DNA from: Bryobacterales bacterium
GTDB lineage: Bacteria > Acidobacteriota > Terriglobia > Bryobacterales > Bryobacteraceae
NCBI GenBank assembly: GCA_016789785.1
Contig: JAEUQE010000053.1
Span: forward strand, 1-40,946
Length of the DNA: 40,946 bases
Direction: 5' to 3'
Shown here: one piece after another, positions 32,620 through 40,736 of the stretch
How the letters are laid out: each line of letters starts with the position of its first letter
Numbering within the stretch: the first letter of the stretch is position 1
Made by a program: the position numbers and the translations under genes
Notes under the pieces: generated by a model
Databases searched by the model: none
What the model saw: only the letters and a program-made list of their open reading frames with translations
What the model was told of the DNA's origin: nothing

Positions 32620-33627
32620 GTGGAGCCTGCTAAGCCGCCCTACATCAACTTCCGCCGTTCGCTGACACAATGGTACACCTCGCAGAAACGGGATCTGCCG
32701 TGGCGCCGCACGCGTGATCCCTATCGCATCTGGATTTCGGAAATCATGCTGCAGCAGACGCGAGTGGCCGCGGTGATCCCGTACTACCAGCGGTTCCTCG
32801 ACCGTTTTCCGAATGTCGAGGCGCTGGCCGAGGCTCCGGAGCAGGAGTTGCTCGCGGCGTGGGCGGGACTTGGCTACTACTCCCGCGCGCGCAATCTTCA
32901 CCGGGCCGCGAAGCAGATCGTCGCGCAAGGCGGCTTTCCTCGCGAGTATGAACAGATCCGTGCGCTGGCCGGAGTTGGCGACTACACCGCGGCAGCCATC
33001 GCCAGTATCGCGTTCGATCTACCGTACGCGGTGTTGGATGGCAATGTGATGCGCGTGCTGGCCCGCCTGGACAACGATCCTTCCGACGTGGCAGCCGGCG
33101 CAACCCGGACCCGGATGCAGCAGCGGGCTCAGGAGTTGCTTGATCCGAAGCACTCCGCCGAGTTCAATCAGGCGGTGATGGAACTCGGCGCGACGATCTG
33201 TTTGCCAAAACAGCCGCAGTGCCTGCTCTGTCCTGTCAGTGAATGGTGCGGAGCCCGCCGCCGGGGAACCCAGGATCAGCTTCCGGTGAAGGGCCGGAAG
33301 ATGACGATGCTGCGGATTGAGCGCACCGTGCTGATCGTGGAACGGAACGGCTGTGTGCTGCTCTGGCAGCGCGGCGAGGATTCGTCGAAGCTCAAGGGCT
33401 TCTGGGAGTTGCCGGAGCCCGAGCATTTGCCAGCAGCGAAGCTGGGCAAGCCGCTCGGCGAGTTTCGGCACTCGATCGTCAATCACAACTACCGGATTGC
33501 GGTTGTTCCCGCCTCGCTGCGGCGGGTCCCACCCGGCTTTGAGTGGTTCGATGCGGCCCGGCTTCGATCGGCGCCCCTCAGCACGACAGCGAGGAAGGCT
33601 CTGGATACGGCCGGGCGCCGTCCTTGA
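32620..33627 (+). CDS. mutY: A/G-specific adenine DNA glycosylase MutY
   Basis: MutY removes adenine mispaired with 8-oxoguanine or guanine. The 335-residue product (from the GTG at 32620) has the catalytic Glu in EIMLQQTRV (E41), the helix-hairpin-helix LAGVGDYTAAAIASIAF and the catalytic Asp in VLDGNVMRVLAR (D140). The Fe-S loop is C194-x6-C201-x2-C204-x5-C210, and the C-terminal half is a NUDIX-like domain that recognises 8-oxoG. The frame is also open upstream with GTGs at 32593 and 32596 and an ATG at 32557 inside uvrA. The conserved region begins at about residue 10, so the start is uncertain. Confidence 0.92.
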   Translation: MEPAKPPYINFRRSLTQWYTSQKRDLPWRRTRDPYRIWISEIMLQQTRVAAVIPYYQRFLDRFPNVEALAEAPEQELLAAWAGLGYYSRARNLHRAAKQIVAQGGFPREYEQIRALAGVGDYTAAAIASIAFDLPYAVLDGNVMRVLARLDNDPSDVAAGATRTRMQQRAQELLDPKHSAEFNQAVMELGATICLPKQPQCLLCPVSEWCGARRRGTQDQLPVKGRKMTMLRIERTVLIVERNGCVLLWQRGEDSSKLKGFWELPEPEHLPAAKLGKPLGEFRHSIVNHNYRIAVVPASLRRVPPGFEWFDAARLRSAPLSTTARKALDTAGRRP

Positions 33628-33959
33628 GTTCAACTTGCCGCTTGTTTCCGCAGATACCTACTGAGCACCAACTGCGCGGCACACACTCCGGCGAAGCAGC
33701 CCGACGTCATTGATCCAGGGAACATTCACCGATGTTCTCTGGAGAGAGACACCGTTTTGCGGCCGCCCGGAGCTTCGGCGAGAGACGGAAAAATTTCCAA
33801 GCGATGATCGTTCTCGCCCGGTTTCTACACCTGTATAGGTGGAAGTTGTGGCAAGTGTACCCCGGTCCGCACGGGGAATCGGTGGCCGCAATCCGGTTGC
33901 AGTTTCGTTGCAATGGGCTAAAATCAAGCGAAATAGTTTGCGGTAGAATGAGGTGGCAG
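33628..33959. other. Intergenic region upstream of the 130-residue hypothetical gene
   Basis: This stretch of 332 bases has no convincing gene; the plus-strand open frame from 33732 has shadow-like composition before 33960. It holds a palindrome, CACCT-GTAT-AGGTG (33828-33841), and the promoter at 33897-33924. The palindrome lies about 55 bases upstream of the -35, a position where an activator could bind. Confidence 0.5.
33897..33924 (+). promoter_or_regulatory. Predicted sigma-70 promoter
   Basis: TTGCAG (33897-33902) and TAAAAT (33919-33924, five of six) are separated by 16 bases, with transcription expected near 33931 and a leader of about 30 bases carrying the ribosome site AGGTGG (33951-33956). 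It is one of the clearest promoters in the window. Confidence 0.65.
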
Positions 33960-34352
33960 ATGAAGGAACCGGCAGATAGCAAAGCCGAAGGTATGTTTCA
34001 TCCCAACCCACACCTAAGCGATTCCATCAACGGGAACATCGTGCGATCGGAGATTGAGGGTGGAGTGTATATCAAGGATCTGCCGCTGGAAAGCACTCTG
34101 GAGGTCGAGACACAAAACCGGTTCTACGTTCTGGTGAACCAAGGTGGGGGCAAGTTTCTCATCAGCGGCCACCCGAAGTTCTGCCCGCAGCCGACCACAG
34201 TGACGGTGACCGGCTCCAACTGGGGTGGGTCGATGCTGAAGAAAGCATACGTCGGCCGCGGCATGCACCTCGAATTCCTCCATCCGGAGTATGAGCGGCC
34301 CATCGTCACCAGCCGCATCCTCGAAATCCGCCTCTTACGCCGCGCAAGCTGA
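33960..34352 (+). CDS. Hypothetical protein (130 residues)
   Basis: A small soluble protein of unknown family. The ATG at 33960 follows AGGTGG at 33951-33956 and a clear promoter; the same frame is open back to 33732 but that part is not protein-like. It has alternating hydrophobic and charged residues suggesting mostly beta structure ([59 protein letters not shown]), and a basic end ([13 protein letters not shown]). It has no signal peptide, membrane segment or catalytic motif. The opening [21 protein letters not shown] reads like a flexible tail. It ends just before the DUF2461 gene on the other strand. Confidence 0.72.
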   Translation: MKEPADSKAEGMFHPNPHLSDSINGNIVRSEIEGGVYIKDLPLESTLEVETQNRFYVLVNQGGGKFLISGHPKFCPQPTTVTVTGSNWGGSMLKKAYVGRGMHLEFLHPEYERPIVTSRILEIRLLRRAS

Positions 34353-34357
34353 CGGGC

Positions 34358-35068
34358 TCACACCACAACCACTCCCCGCTTCTTGCTCATACTCAGCGGC
34401 TTGTTCAGGAACTCCACAAACGGCGTCATCATTCGAAACCGTCCGCCGATCTCCGCCAGGAATTTCGGGCCAAGCGCAAGACCGGGGTCGAGACGCTTGT
34501 CGTAGAAAACCCACTGCTTGTAGCGAATCAGATCGTCAGCGGCGTGGCCCGGAAGGAAGCCTTTCGGAGTGCGCGTCATCTGCTCCCCCCACAAATCCCC
34601 CATCTGCTTGCGAAGCGTGCGATTCCCGGTGATGGCACGAAACTCGTCGTGATTCTCCAGCAGGTATTGGCGGATCAGTTTCAACTGGTCGGGGCCGGGC
34701 ATATACACGCCTGCCGCCACCTCAATCTCCTTGGGTGACACGCTGAAGTAGAAGCCGGCGGAGATGTGCTTCTCCATTCCGATGCGGCTGAAGCTCGCCG
34801 CGATATGGTCCTTGTAGGGGGTCTTGTCCTTGGAGAACCGCGTGTCGCGATAGATGCGGTAGATGGCGCGCTTCGGCTCGGTAATGTACTGCGGCGCGAA
34901 CTTCAGCAGTTGGGCATTGAGCGCCTCGACGAGCTGCTCCATGGGCTGCTTCAGAGACCGCTCATAGATCTCCTTGCGAGGCTGGAACCAGTCCCGATTG
35001 TTGTTCTTCGCAAGGCCGCGAAAGAACTTCATGCCCTCTTCCGGGAAGCCCGAAAATGCGGCAGCCAT
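34358..35068 (-). CDS. DUF2461 family protein
   Basis: A 236-residue protein of the DUF2461 (TIGR02453) family, recognised by FPEEGMKFFRGLAKNNNRDWFQPRKEIYE at the start, IYRIYRDTRFSKDKTPYKDHIAASF in the middle and GFYFSVSPKEIEVAAGVYMPGPDQLKLIR later. Function is unknown. The ATG at 35068 has GAGGAGGG at ideal spacing. It is divergent from murB across 26 bases that contain both ribosome sites and a TATAAT hexamer (35081-35086). Confidence 0.92.
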   Translation of the reverse strand: MAAAFSGFPEEGMKFFRGLAKNNNRDWFQPRKEIYERSLKQPMEQLVEALNAQLLKFAPQYITEPKRAIYRIYRDTRFSKDKTPYKDHIAASFSRIGMEKHISAGFYFSVSPKEIEVAAGVYMPGPDQLKLIRQYLLENHDEFRAITGNRTLRKQMGDLWGEQMTRTPKGFLPGHAADDLIRYKQWVFYDKRLDPGLALGPKFLAEIGGRFRMMTPFVEFLNKPLSMSKKRGVVVV

Positions 35069-35094
35069 GCAACCCTCCTCTATAATCGAAAGGA

Positions 35095-36084
35095 ATGACG
35101 CTCACCAACCACGTGCCTGACGGCCTCTGGGAGACCGGCACGCTGGCATCCATCGAAGGGCTCCAGATCCGGCCCCGCGCGGTCTTGAGCCAGTATACGA
35201 GGTTCGGGATCGGCGGCCTCTGCACCGCCCTGGTGGATGTGTTAACCGAAGAAGGACTGCGGCAGGCATTGCGCGAACTGCGTGCGGCCGGCCAGCGGCA
35301 TATCGTCATTGGCCAGGGCTCCAACCTGATCGTCTCTGGCGAGGGCTTCCCTGGAATCGTGTTGCGGTACACGGCGTCCAGCATCAGCCTGCGAGACGGC
35401 CGCATTGTTGTGGATGCCGGCGCAGTGCTGCAGACACTGGTCGACTTCAGCATCGATCAGGCCCTTGAGGGACTGCACACGATGACGGGCATTCCGGGTT
35501 GGGTGGGCGCGGCGGTGTATGGAAACGCGGGCGCCTATGGCCACTCCATCCATGAGTTTGTGCGCGAAGTGCGGTTCTTCGATGGCGTCGACATACGCTC
35601 CATCGACAATGCGGCATGCGAGTTCGCCTACCGCGAGAGCGTTTTCAAACGGCGGAAGGAATGGATCATCCTGTGCGCGGTGCTCGAACTGCCGCGTGGC
35701 GACCGCGCGGCGCTGTATGAGAAAGCACAAGGCATCCTGAAGATCCGGAATGAGAAGTATCCGCCCACGATGAAATGCGCGGGGAGTATCTTCAAGAATC
35801 TCCTGCTGCGGGATCTCGCGCCCGAGGTGCAGGCACGCATTCCCGCGAGCGTGATTCGCGAAGGGAAGGTGCCGTCGGCATGGTTCCTGGAGCAGATTGG
35901 CGCCAAGGGTATGCGGCGGGGCGACATACAGGTGGCCGCTTACCATGCGAATCTCATCTACAACGATGGCGCGGGCAAATCGGCGGATCTGGTGGCGCTG
36001 ATCCGCGAGTTGAAGGCGCGAGTGTGGGACATGTTCGGACTGCGATTGGAGGAGGAGGTGCAGTATGTCGGTTTCCCAGAATGA
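35095..36084 (+). CDS. murB: UDP-N-acetylenolpyruvoylglucosamine reductase MurB
   Basis: MurB is the FAD- and NADPH-dependent enzyme that makes UDP-N-acetylmuramic acid, the second committed step of peptidoglycan synthesis. The 329-residue product shows YTRFGIGG, IGQGSNLIVSGEGFPGIVLR (FAD pyrophosphate loop), GIPGWVGAAVYGNAGAYG, YRESVFK, and GSIFKN with the catalytic Ser (S231). EEEVQYVG near the C-terminus carries the catalytic Glu. The ATG at 35095 follows GAAAGG. TATAAT at 35081-35086 is too close for a normal leader, so a leaderless start or an unseen promoter is possible. It is separate from the dcw cluster at the other end of the window, and the next gene overlaps its end by 20 bases. 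Confidence 0.95.
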   Translation: MTLTNHVPDGLWETGTLASIEGLQIRPRAVLSQYTRFGIGGLCTALVDVLTEEGLRQALRELRAAGQRHIVIGQGSNLIVSGEGFPGIVLRYTASSISLRDGRIVVDAGAVLQTLVDFSIDQALEGLHTMTGIPGWVGAAVYGNAGAYGHSIHEFVREVRFFDGVDIRSIDNAACEFAYRESVFKRRKEWIILCAVLELPRGDRAALYEKAQGILKIRNEKYPPTMKCAGSIFKNLLLRDLAPEVQARIPASVIREGKVPSAWFLEQIGAKGMRRGDIQVAAYHANLIYNDGAGKSADLVALIRELKARVWDMFGLRLEEEVQYVGFPE

Positions 36085-36595
36085 GCTTGCGGGAGCGGTG
36101 GGCCAGATCCGGCACACGCCGCAGATCTATCAACTGATGCTGATGGGCATCAGCGCGGACGATCTGCGATGGAAGCCGCAACCTTCGCGCTTCTCGATTT
36201 CGGAAGTGCTGGCTCACGTCACGCACGTGGATGAACACTGCTTCGGCCCCAGGCTGCGCCACATGCTGGCGGAGGATCAGCCGCAGTTCGAGGACTACCA
36301 GGATTCGGCGTTTCTGGAGCAATCCGCAGAGTATCTCTCCAACGGGCCAGCGCGTCTGGATGAATTCGTCGCAACACGCGCCCGCTGGATGAAGCTGATC
36401 GAGACGGTCACGTTGGACCATGTCGATCGCAAGGGCAAACACTTCAGGCTGGGCCTGATTTCCGTGGCCGAGTTGCTGCACGAATGGGCGTTTCACGACC
36501 TGGGCCACGTGCGGCAGATCGCCGAGATTCTGCGTGCGCGCAGCTACTATCCGCACATTGGGGTATTTCAGCCAATGTACACGGTGCGTCCGTAA
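36065..36595 (+). CDS. DinB/YfiT-like metal-binding protein
   Basis: A 176-residue four-helix-bundle protein of the DinB/YfiT-like superfamily. It carries the usual His triad: H51 in VLAHVTHVDEH and two in LLHEWAFHDLGHVRQIAEIL near the C-terminus. Members are often metal-dependent thiol transferases or stress proteins; the substrate is unknown. It begins 20 bases inside murB and is followed by the Wzt-like gene after 3 bases, so murB, dinB-like and wzt-like form one translationally coupled unit. A second DinB-family gene lies at 37578-38105 on the other strand. Confidence 0.87.
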   Translation: MSVSQNELAGAVGQIRHTPQIYQLMLMGISADDLRWKPQPSRFSISEVLAHVTHVDEHCFGPRLRHMLAEDQPQFEDYQDSAFLEQSAEYLSNGPARLDEFVATRARWMKLIETVTLDHVDRKGKHFRLGLISVAELLHEWAFHDLGHVRQIAEILRARSYYPHIGVFQPMYTVRP

Positions 36596-36598
36596 GCC

Positions 36599-37534
36599 AT
36601 GTCCATCACGTTTCGCGAGTGCTCCTCCACATCACTGCAGTCGATTCGCGTGGCGGCTCCCGACGGTGTCGTCATCGGGGTGATCGGAGAGCAGGATTCC
36701 GGTGCGCACGCTTTGTTAAGACTTGCTTGCTCCGCTGAGGCGCCGGCGTCCGGAACGGTCACGGCCAGCGATCCACGCCGCTACCACGGGCCTCTCGATC
36801 CGCTGGTGATCGAAACCGCTCGCACGCTGGCGCTCTTCCACACGCTCGACTTGCAGGACGCAGTGGCGCGCGCACACGCAGCCATGGAGTTGGAGATGTT
36901 CCGGCGTAGCGGCGGAACCGCGCTGCTGGTGTCGCATGATCTCGAATTGATCCAGTGGCTGGCTGATGAAGTGTGGTGGCTCCACCGGGGGCAACTCGTT
37001 GCAAAGGGCGATCCTCGCGAAACGATCGATGCATACCGGCGTCACATCGCGCAGCGTCTCACGGAAGCCGCCCAGGGCGCCAACCTTCCGCTGACGCCAA
37101 CCATGCGTAAGGGCGATGGCCGCGCGTCGCTCGACGCAGTGGAACTGTTGGATGCGGCGGGCAACCTGACGTCGGTGTGGCGCAGTGGCGAGATGGCCGC
37201 GGTGCGTATCCGGGTGCGTTTTGCGGCGGACGTGGCGGATCCCGTGGTGGGCATCCTCATCCGCACTCGCATCGGATTTGAGGTGTTCGGCACGAACACG
37301 GAGTTGGAGAAGGTGAAACTTGGACCAGTACGGGCCGGCGAGACGCTGGAAATCCTGTTTCGCTTCACCTGCCATCTCTGCCCGCAGGAGTACACGCTGA
37401 CCGTTGCGTCGCATGATCCGGATGGCGTCTGGCACGACTGGATGGAGGACGGCATTGCGTTCTCCGTTGCCGATCACCGCTACACCGCGGGAGTCGCGTG
37501 TCTGCGCGCCAACGTGGAAGTGAAGCGATTCTGA
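36599..37534 (+). CDS. Wzt-like protein with degenerate ABC ATPase half and Wzt C-terminal carbohydrate-binding domain
   Basis: A 311-residue protein. Residues 1-150 align by eye with an O-antigen/polysaccharide exporter ATPase (Wzt), but the domain is shrunk to about 150 from the usual 220-240 residues. The P-loop reads GVIGEQDSGAHALLRL (27-42), without GK[ST]. No LSGGQ signature and no Walker B (LLLDE) exist; only the H-loop LLVSHD (109-114) and the following DEVWWLHRGQLVAKGDP remain. Residues about 165-311 match the Wzt C-terminal domain (WRSGEMAAVRIRVRFAADV, GILIRTRIGFEVFGTNTE, FRFTCHLCPQEYTLTVASHD). ATP hydrolysis is not expected. The frame is intact throughout, so this is not a recent frameshift. 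No Wzm permease is adjacent. Confidence 0.8.
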   Translation: MSITFRECSSTSLQSIRVAAPDGVVIGVIGEQDSGAHALLRLACSAEAPASGTVTASDPRRYHGPLDPLVIETARTLALFHTLDLQDAVARAHAAMELEMFRRSGGTALLVSHDLELIQWLADEVWWLHRGQLVAKGDPRETIDAYRRHIAQRLTEAAQGANLPLTPTMRKGDGRASLDAVELLDAAGNLTSVWRSGEMAAVRIRVRFAADVADPVVGILIRTRIGFEVFGTNTELEKVKLGPVRAGETLEILFRFTCHLCPQEYTLTVASHDPDGVWHDWMEDGIAFSVADHRYTAGVACLRANVEVKRF

Positions 37535-37535
37535 C

Positions 37536-37564
37536 CGCGGCCCGCCGACGCGCAGCGGACCGCG
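37536..37564. terminator. GC-rich hairpin between convergent genes
   Basis: CGCGGCCCGC (37536-37545) pairs with GCGGACCGCG (37555-37564) with one mismatch, across a 9-base loop. It starts right after the Wzt-like stop codon and 14 bases from the DinB stop. No T-run is present on either strand. Confidence 0.4.
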
Positions 37565-37577
37565 AAGTTGGCGAGGT

Positions 37578-38105
37578 CTACGCGCTCGCGCCGGCGCCCA
37601 TCTGACCCTCATCCGCCGAGGGGCCGTACAACGCGGGCACAGGCACATCATTCATCCGCAGATATACTGCAAGCTGCGCCCGATGGTGAATCGCATGATT
37701 CATGATCATGCTCCGCATCACAGCGATCTTCGGCATCGCGAACATCACATTGCCGCCCATGAGCAGCGACCAGTTCCGCATGAAGTCCTGATCCGTGGTC
37801 TTCGACAGCGCTTCCCGCGCGGCCGCCACGTTCTTGTCAAATGTCTCCAGCATCTGCGTCCGTGACCCATACAGCGTTGGCTCCCACTTTGGCGCTCCCG
37901 GGGGAGCGAGGTCGAGCGAATCCTGCAGAAGCGTGGGAACCGCCCATCCCGGGATGTCGACCAGGTGGCTGGCGAGCGCCTGCATTGTCATCGATTTCGC
38001 GTGCGGTGTATAGCTGAGCTTGTCCTCCGGGACGCGTTCCAGTGTTTTCCGGGTATTCGCCATTTCCATGTCGAATTCCGGTAGTAGTGACTGAGCAATA
38101 CTCAT
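37578..38105 (-). CDS. DinB family protein
   Basis: A 175-residue DinB-type four-helix-bundle protein. The ATG at 38105 follows GGAGG at 9 bases and gives MSIAQSLLPEFDMEMANTRKTLERVPEDKL, the standard opening. ALASHLVDIPGW carries the first His and the C-terminal MIMNHAIHHRAQLAVYLRMNDVPVP the other two, so the metal site is complete. The frame is open upstream to 38474 inside the divergent permease gene, but that part is not conserved. It is not closely similar by eye to the DinB protein at 36065, so the two are not a recent duplication. Confidence 0.9.
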   Translation of the reverse strand: MSIAQSLLPEFDMEMANTRKTLERVPEDKLSYTPHAKSMTMQALASHLVDIPGWAVPTLLQDSLDLAPPGAPKWEPTLYGSRTQMLETFDKNVAAAREALSKTTDQDFMRNWSLLMGGNVMFAMPKIAVMRSMIMNHAIHHRAQLAVYLRMNDVPVPALYGPSADEGQMGAGASA

Positions 38106-38225
38106 TCTGTTTAACCTCCAGGCCAGAAGATTGTAGCGCGGAGATGCCGCCAACAGCGCCGTCAGAGTCGTAACCTGCGCAAACAGGCGGCGCACGGAAC
38201 CCGCCTTCGGCGCTAACCTGAAGTC

Positions 38226-39449
38226 TTGACGCTGCTTTCCGACACTCTGGGACAATCCGTCTCGGCGATTCGCACTCATCCTCTCCGCACCGTGCTCACG
38301 GTTCTGGGGCTCACCATGGGTGTCGCTACGTTGATCGCCGTCATGACGCTGGTGCAGGGAGCAAACCGTTTCGTGGAAACCAAGGTCGCCAATCTCGGGA
38401 CCAACGTTTTCCAGGTGGCGCGCACTCCGTTCGCCGTCACCGATTTCACGCAGATTCTCAAGGCGCTGAAGCACCGCAAGATCGAAATTGAGAATGTGCG
38501 CGACGTCGCCTCCGCATGCCGTTCCTGCGATGCGGTGGGAGCCTCGGCCTCCTCATCCACCCGCGTGCGATATCGTGACGAGGAACTCACGGACGTCACA
38601 CTGATCGGCCACACGGCGAACATGGCGGGCATCGACACGCGAACCGTCGAATTGGGACGATACTTCACGGACAGCGAGGAGCAGCGAAGTTCCCCTGTCT
38701 GCCTGATCGGCGATACGCTACGGCAGCAGTTCTTCGGCGGCGCCGATCCCTTGAACCGCAGCGTCCATCTCGCAAATCTCGACTGCGTGGTCATCGGCGC
38801 TTTCGAAAAGATCGGCTCCATCTTCGGACAGGATCAGGATAAGTTCCTGATTGTTCCGATGAGCACGTTTCTCCGCATCAACGGGCGCCGATCCAGCATG
38901 ACCATCAACGCGCGTACCGGCGCGGGGGAAGCATTCCTGCGGGCGCAGGATGAGATCACGCACCGGCTGCGCGCGATCCGTCACGTTCCCGCGGGCGCCG
39001 AAAGTGACTTTTTCATCGCCACCAAGGAAAGCTACATCGCGCTCTGGCAGAGTATCAGCGCTGCGTTCTTCTCCGTCTTCGTGATGGTGAGCGCGATCTC
39101 CGCGATTGTCGGCGGCGTGGTGATCATGAACGTGATGCTGGTGAGTGTGACCGAGCGCCGCAAAGAGATCGGTGTGCGCCGGGCGGTGGGCGCCACACAA
39201 GGGGACATACTGATTCAGTTCCTTGCCGAGAGTCTGATGCAATGTCTGATGGGCGGTGTGGTTGGCATTGCCGGCGGATTTCTCTTTGCCTACGCGGTGA
39301 AACGCGTCACGGCGTTTCCCACCAACGTCGAAACGTGGGTGGCGCTGTTGGGCCTGTGCCTGAGCAGCGGCATCGGCCTCTTCTTCGGAATCTATCCGGC
39401 GGTGCGCGCCTCGCGGCTCGATCCCGTCGTCTGCCTGCGAGCGGAATAG
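38226..39449 (+). CDS. MacB/FtsX-type ABC transporter permease
   Basis: A 407-residue permease of the MacB family. A first membrane helix (about 20-42, TVLTVLGLTMGVATLIAV) precedes a large periplasmic MacB_PCD-type domain and three C-terminal helices. ITERR-type text (MNVMLVSVTERRKEIGVRRAVGAT) marks the FtsX domain and FGIYPAVRASRLDPVVCLR the end. These proteins work as mechanotransmission permeases driven by a separate ATPase. The start is a TTG at 38226; no ATG fits the conserved opening. It is followed after one base by a paralogue, and neither carries an ATPase domain. Confidence 0.88.
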   Translation: MTLLSDTLGQSVSAIRTHPLRTVLTVLGLTMGVATLIAVMTLVQGANRFVETKVANLGTNVFQVARTPFAVTDFTQILKALKHRKIEIENVRDVASACRSCDAVGASASSSTRVRYRDEELTDVTLIGHTANMAGIDTRTVELGRYFTDSEEQRSSPVCLIGDTLRQQFFGGADPLNRSVHLANLDCVVIGAFEKIGSIFGQDQDKFLIVPMSTFLRINGRRSSMTINARTGAGEAFLRAQDEITHRLRAIRHVPAGAESDFFIATKESYIALWQSISAAFFSVFVMVSAISAIVGGVVIMNVMLVSVTERRKEIGVRRAVGATQGDILIQFLAESLMQCLMGGVVGIAGGFLFAYAVKRVTAFPTNVETWVALLGLCLSSGIGLFFGIYPAVRASRLDPVVCLRAE

Positions 39450-39450
39450 C

Positions 39451-40722
39451 ATGACACGATCCGAACTGCTCGAGAACATGTACGTCGCGCTCGAAACCTT
39501 GCGCTCGCACAAGGTGCGCAGCGGGCTCACGGTACTGGGCATTGTGATCGGCGTGACCAGCGTGATCTCGGTGGCCGCGATCATTCAGGGCCTGAACAAG
39601 TTCATCTCCGACAAAGTGGAATCGCTCGGTTCCCGAACCTACTTCGTCACACGCTTTCCGCCAGGCAACAACGATTTTTCAAAGATGCCGGAAAAGATCC
39701 GCCAGCGCAAATATCTGCAATACGGCGACGCACGCCGCATCGCGGAGCTATCGCCAGGCGTCGACTTCGTGACAGCGTTCGGGACGCGCGTCGCCGCGCC
39801 GGGAATGGCGGGCGCCGGCGCCAATGAGATCAGCTACGAAGGCGCCCGCGTGGAGCGCGTCATCCTTCGCGGCGCTGAACCCGAGTATGTGGAGGCGTTT
39901 CCCATGTTCAGCATGGACAAAGGCCGCTTCATCACCCACATGGACGATCTACATGCACGCCCGGTGGTGGTGATCGGAGCGGCCGTGGCCGATTCGCTCT
40001 TCGGCACGCTGGAACCGCTGGGGAAACAGGTGCGAGTCAACGGCAAGATCTATGAGGTGGTCGGCGTCCTGCGGCAGGAGGCCGGCTTGTTTGGTGGTCC
40101 GGGACCCGATGACTTCGTAATCACCCCACTGGGGGATTTCCGCAAGCACTATCCGGAGGCCAAGGAAGTGGTGATCGCGTTCCGGGTGGCCGCGGACCGC
40201 AACCTGCAGGAAGCCCGTGATCAAGTGGAGCAGGCTCTGCGGCGCATCCGCAAGGTGCAGCCTTCCTCCGATAACGACTTCGAGATCACCTCGCCCGATT
40301 TTCTCAGCGATCTCTGGAACAAGCTCACCGGGGCACTTGTGATTCTGACTTTCATCATCAGTTCGGTGGGCCTTGCGGTTGGCGGCATCGGCGTGATGAA
40401 CATCATGCTGATTTCGGTTACCGAACGCACCACCGAGATCGGCGTACGCAAGGCGATTGGCGCGCGGCGTAGCGACATTCGGGCGCAGTTCCTCATTGAG
40501 GCCATCACGGTGTGCATCGCCGGGGGAATGCTGGGCGTGCTCTTCGGATCAGCCATCGCATTCGCGGTGCGCACGCTGGTGCCCTCGGTGCCCGCGACCA
40601 TTTCGTGGCTCTGGGTGGGGCTTGGCCTGGCCATCTCGATTGGAGTTGGGTTGTTTTTCGGCTACTACCCGGCCAACCGGGCCGCGAATCTCGATCCGAT
40701 TGTGTGCCTGCGCTACGAGTAG
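39451..40722 (+). CDS. MacB/FtsX-type ABC transporter permease (paralogue)
   Basis: A 423-residue paralogue of the preceding permease with the same layout: helix 1 (SGLTVLGIVIGVTSVISVAAI), a periplasmic MacB_PCD-type domain (about 50-290) and three C-terminal helices with MNIMLISVTERTTEIGVRKAIGAR and FGYYPANRAANLDPIVCLRYE. Its start is one base past the stop of the first gene, so the pair is co-translated and may form a heterodimer. No ATPase or membrane-fusion protein (MacA) is present downstream in the window; the next gene is on the other strand. The exported substrate is unknown. Confidence 0.9.
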   Translation: MTRSELLENMYVALETLRSHKVRSGLTVLGIVIGVTSVISVAAIIQGLNKFISDKVESLGSRTYFVTRFPPGNNDFSKMPEKIRQRKYLQYGDARRIAELSPGVDFVTAFGTRVAAPGMAGAGANEISYEGARVERVILRGAEPEYVEAFPMFSMDKGRFITHMDDLHARPVVVIGAAVADSLFGTLEPLGKQVRVNGKIYEVVGVLRQEAGLFGGPGPDDFVITPLGDFRKHYPEAKEVVIAFRVAADRNLQEARDQVEQALRRIRKVQPSSDNDFEITSPDFLSDLWNKLTGALVILTFIISSVGLAVGGIGVMNIMLISVTERTTEIGVRKAIGARRSDIRAQFLIEAITVCIAGGMLGVLFGSAIAFAVRTLVPSVPATISWLWVGLGLAISIGVGLFFGYYPANRAANLDPIVCLRYE

Positions 40723-40736
40723 ACGTTACGAGTAGA

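Noticed and set aside
35081..35086. TATAAT as the murB -10 box
   Set aside because: It is only 8 bases before the ATG and has no matching -35, so it is mentioned with the gene but not called as a promoter.
36599..36950. The missing ATPase motifs of the Wzt-like protein as a frameshift or assembly error
   Set aside because: The other two frames of this stretch do not encode GKST, LSGGQ or Walker B, and the existing frame is open and protein-like throughout, so the loss is genuine.
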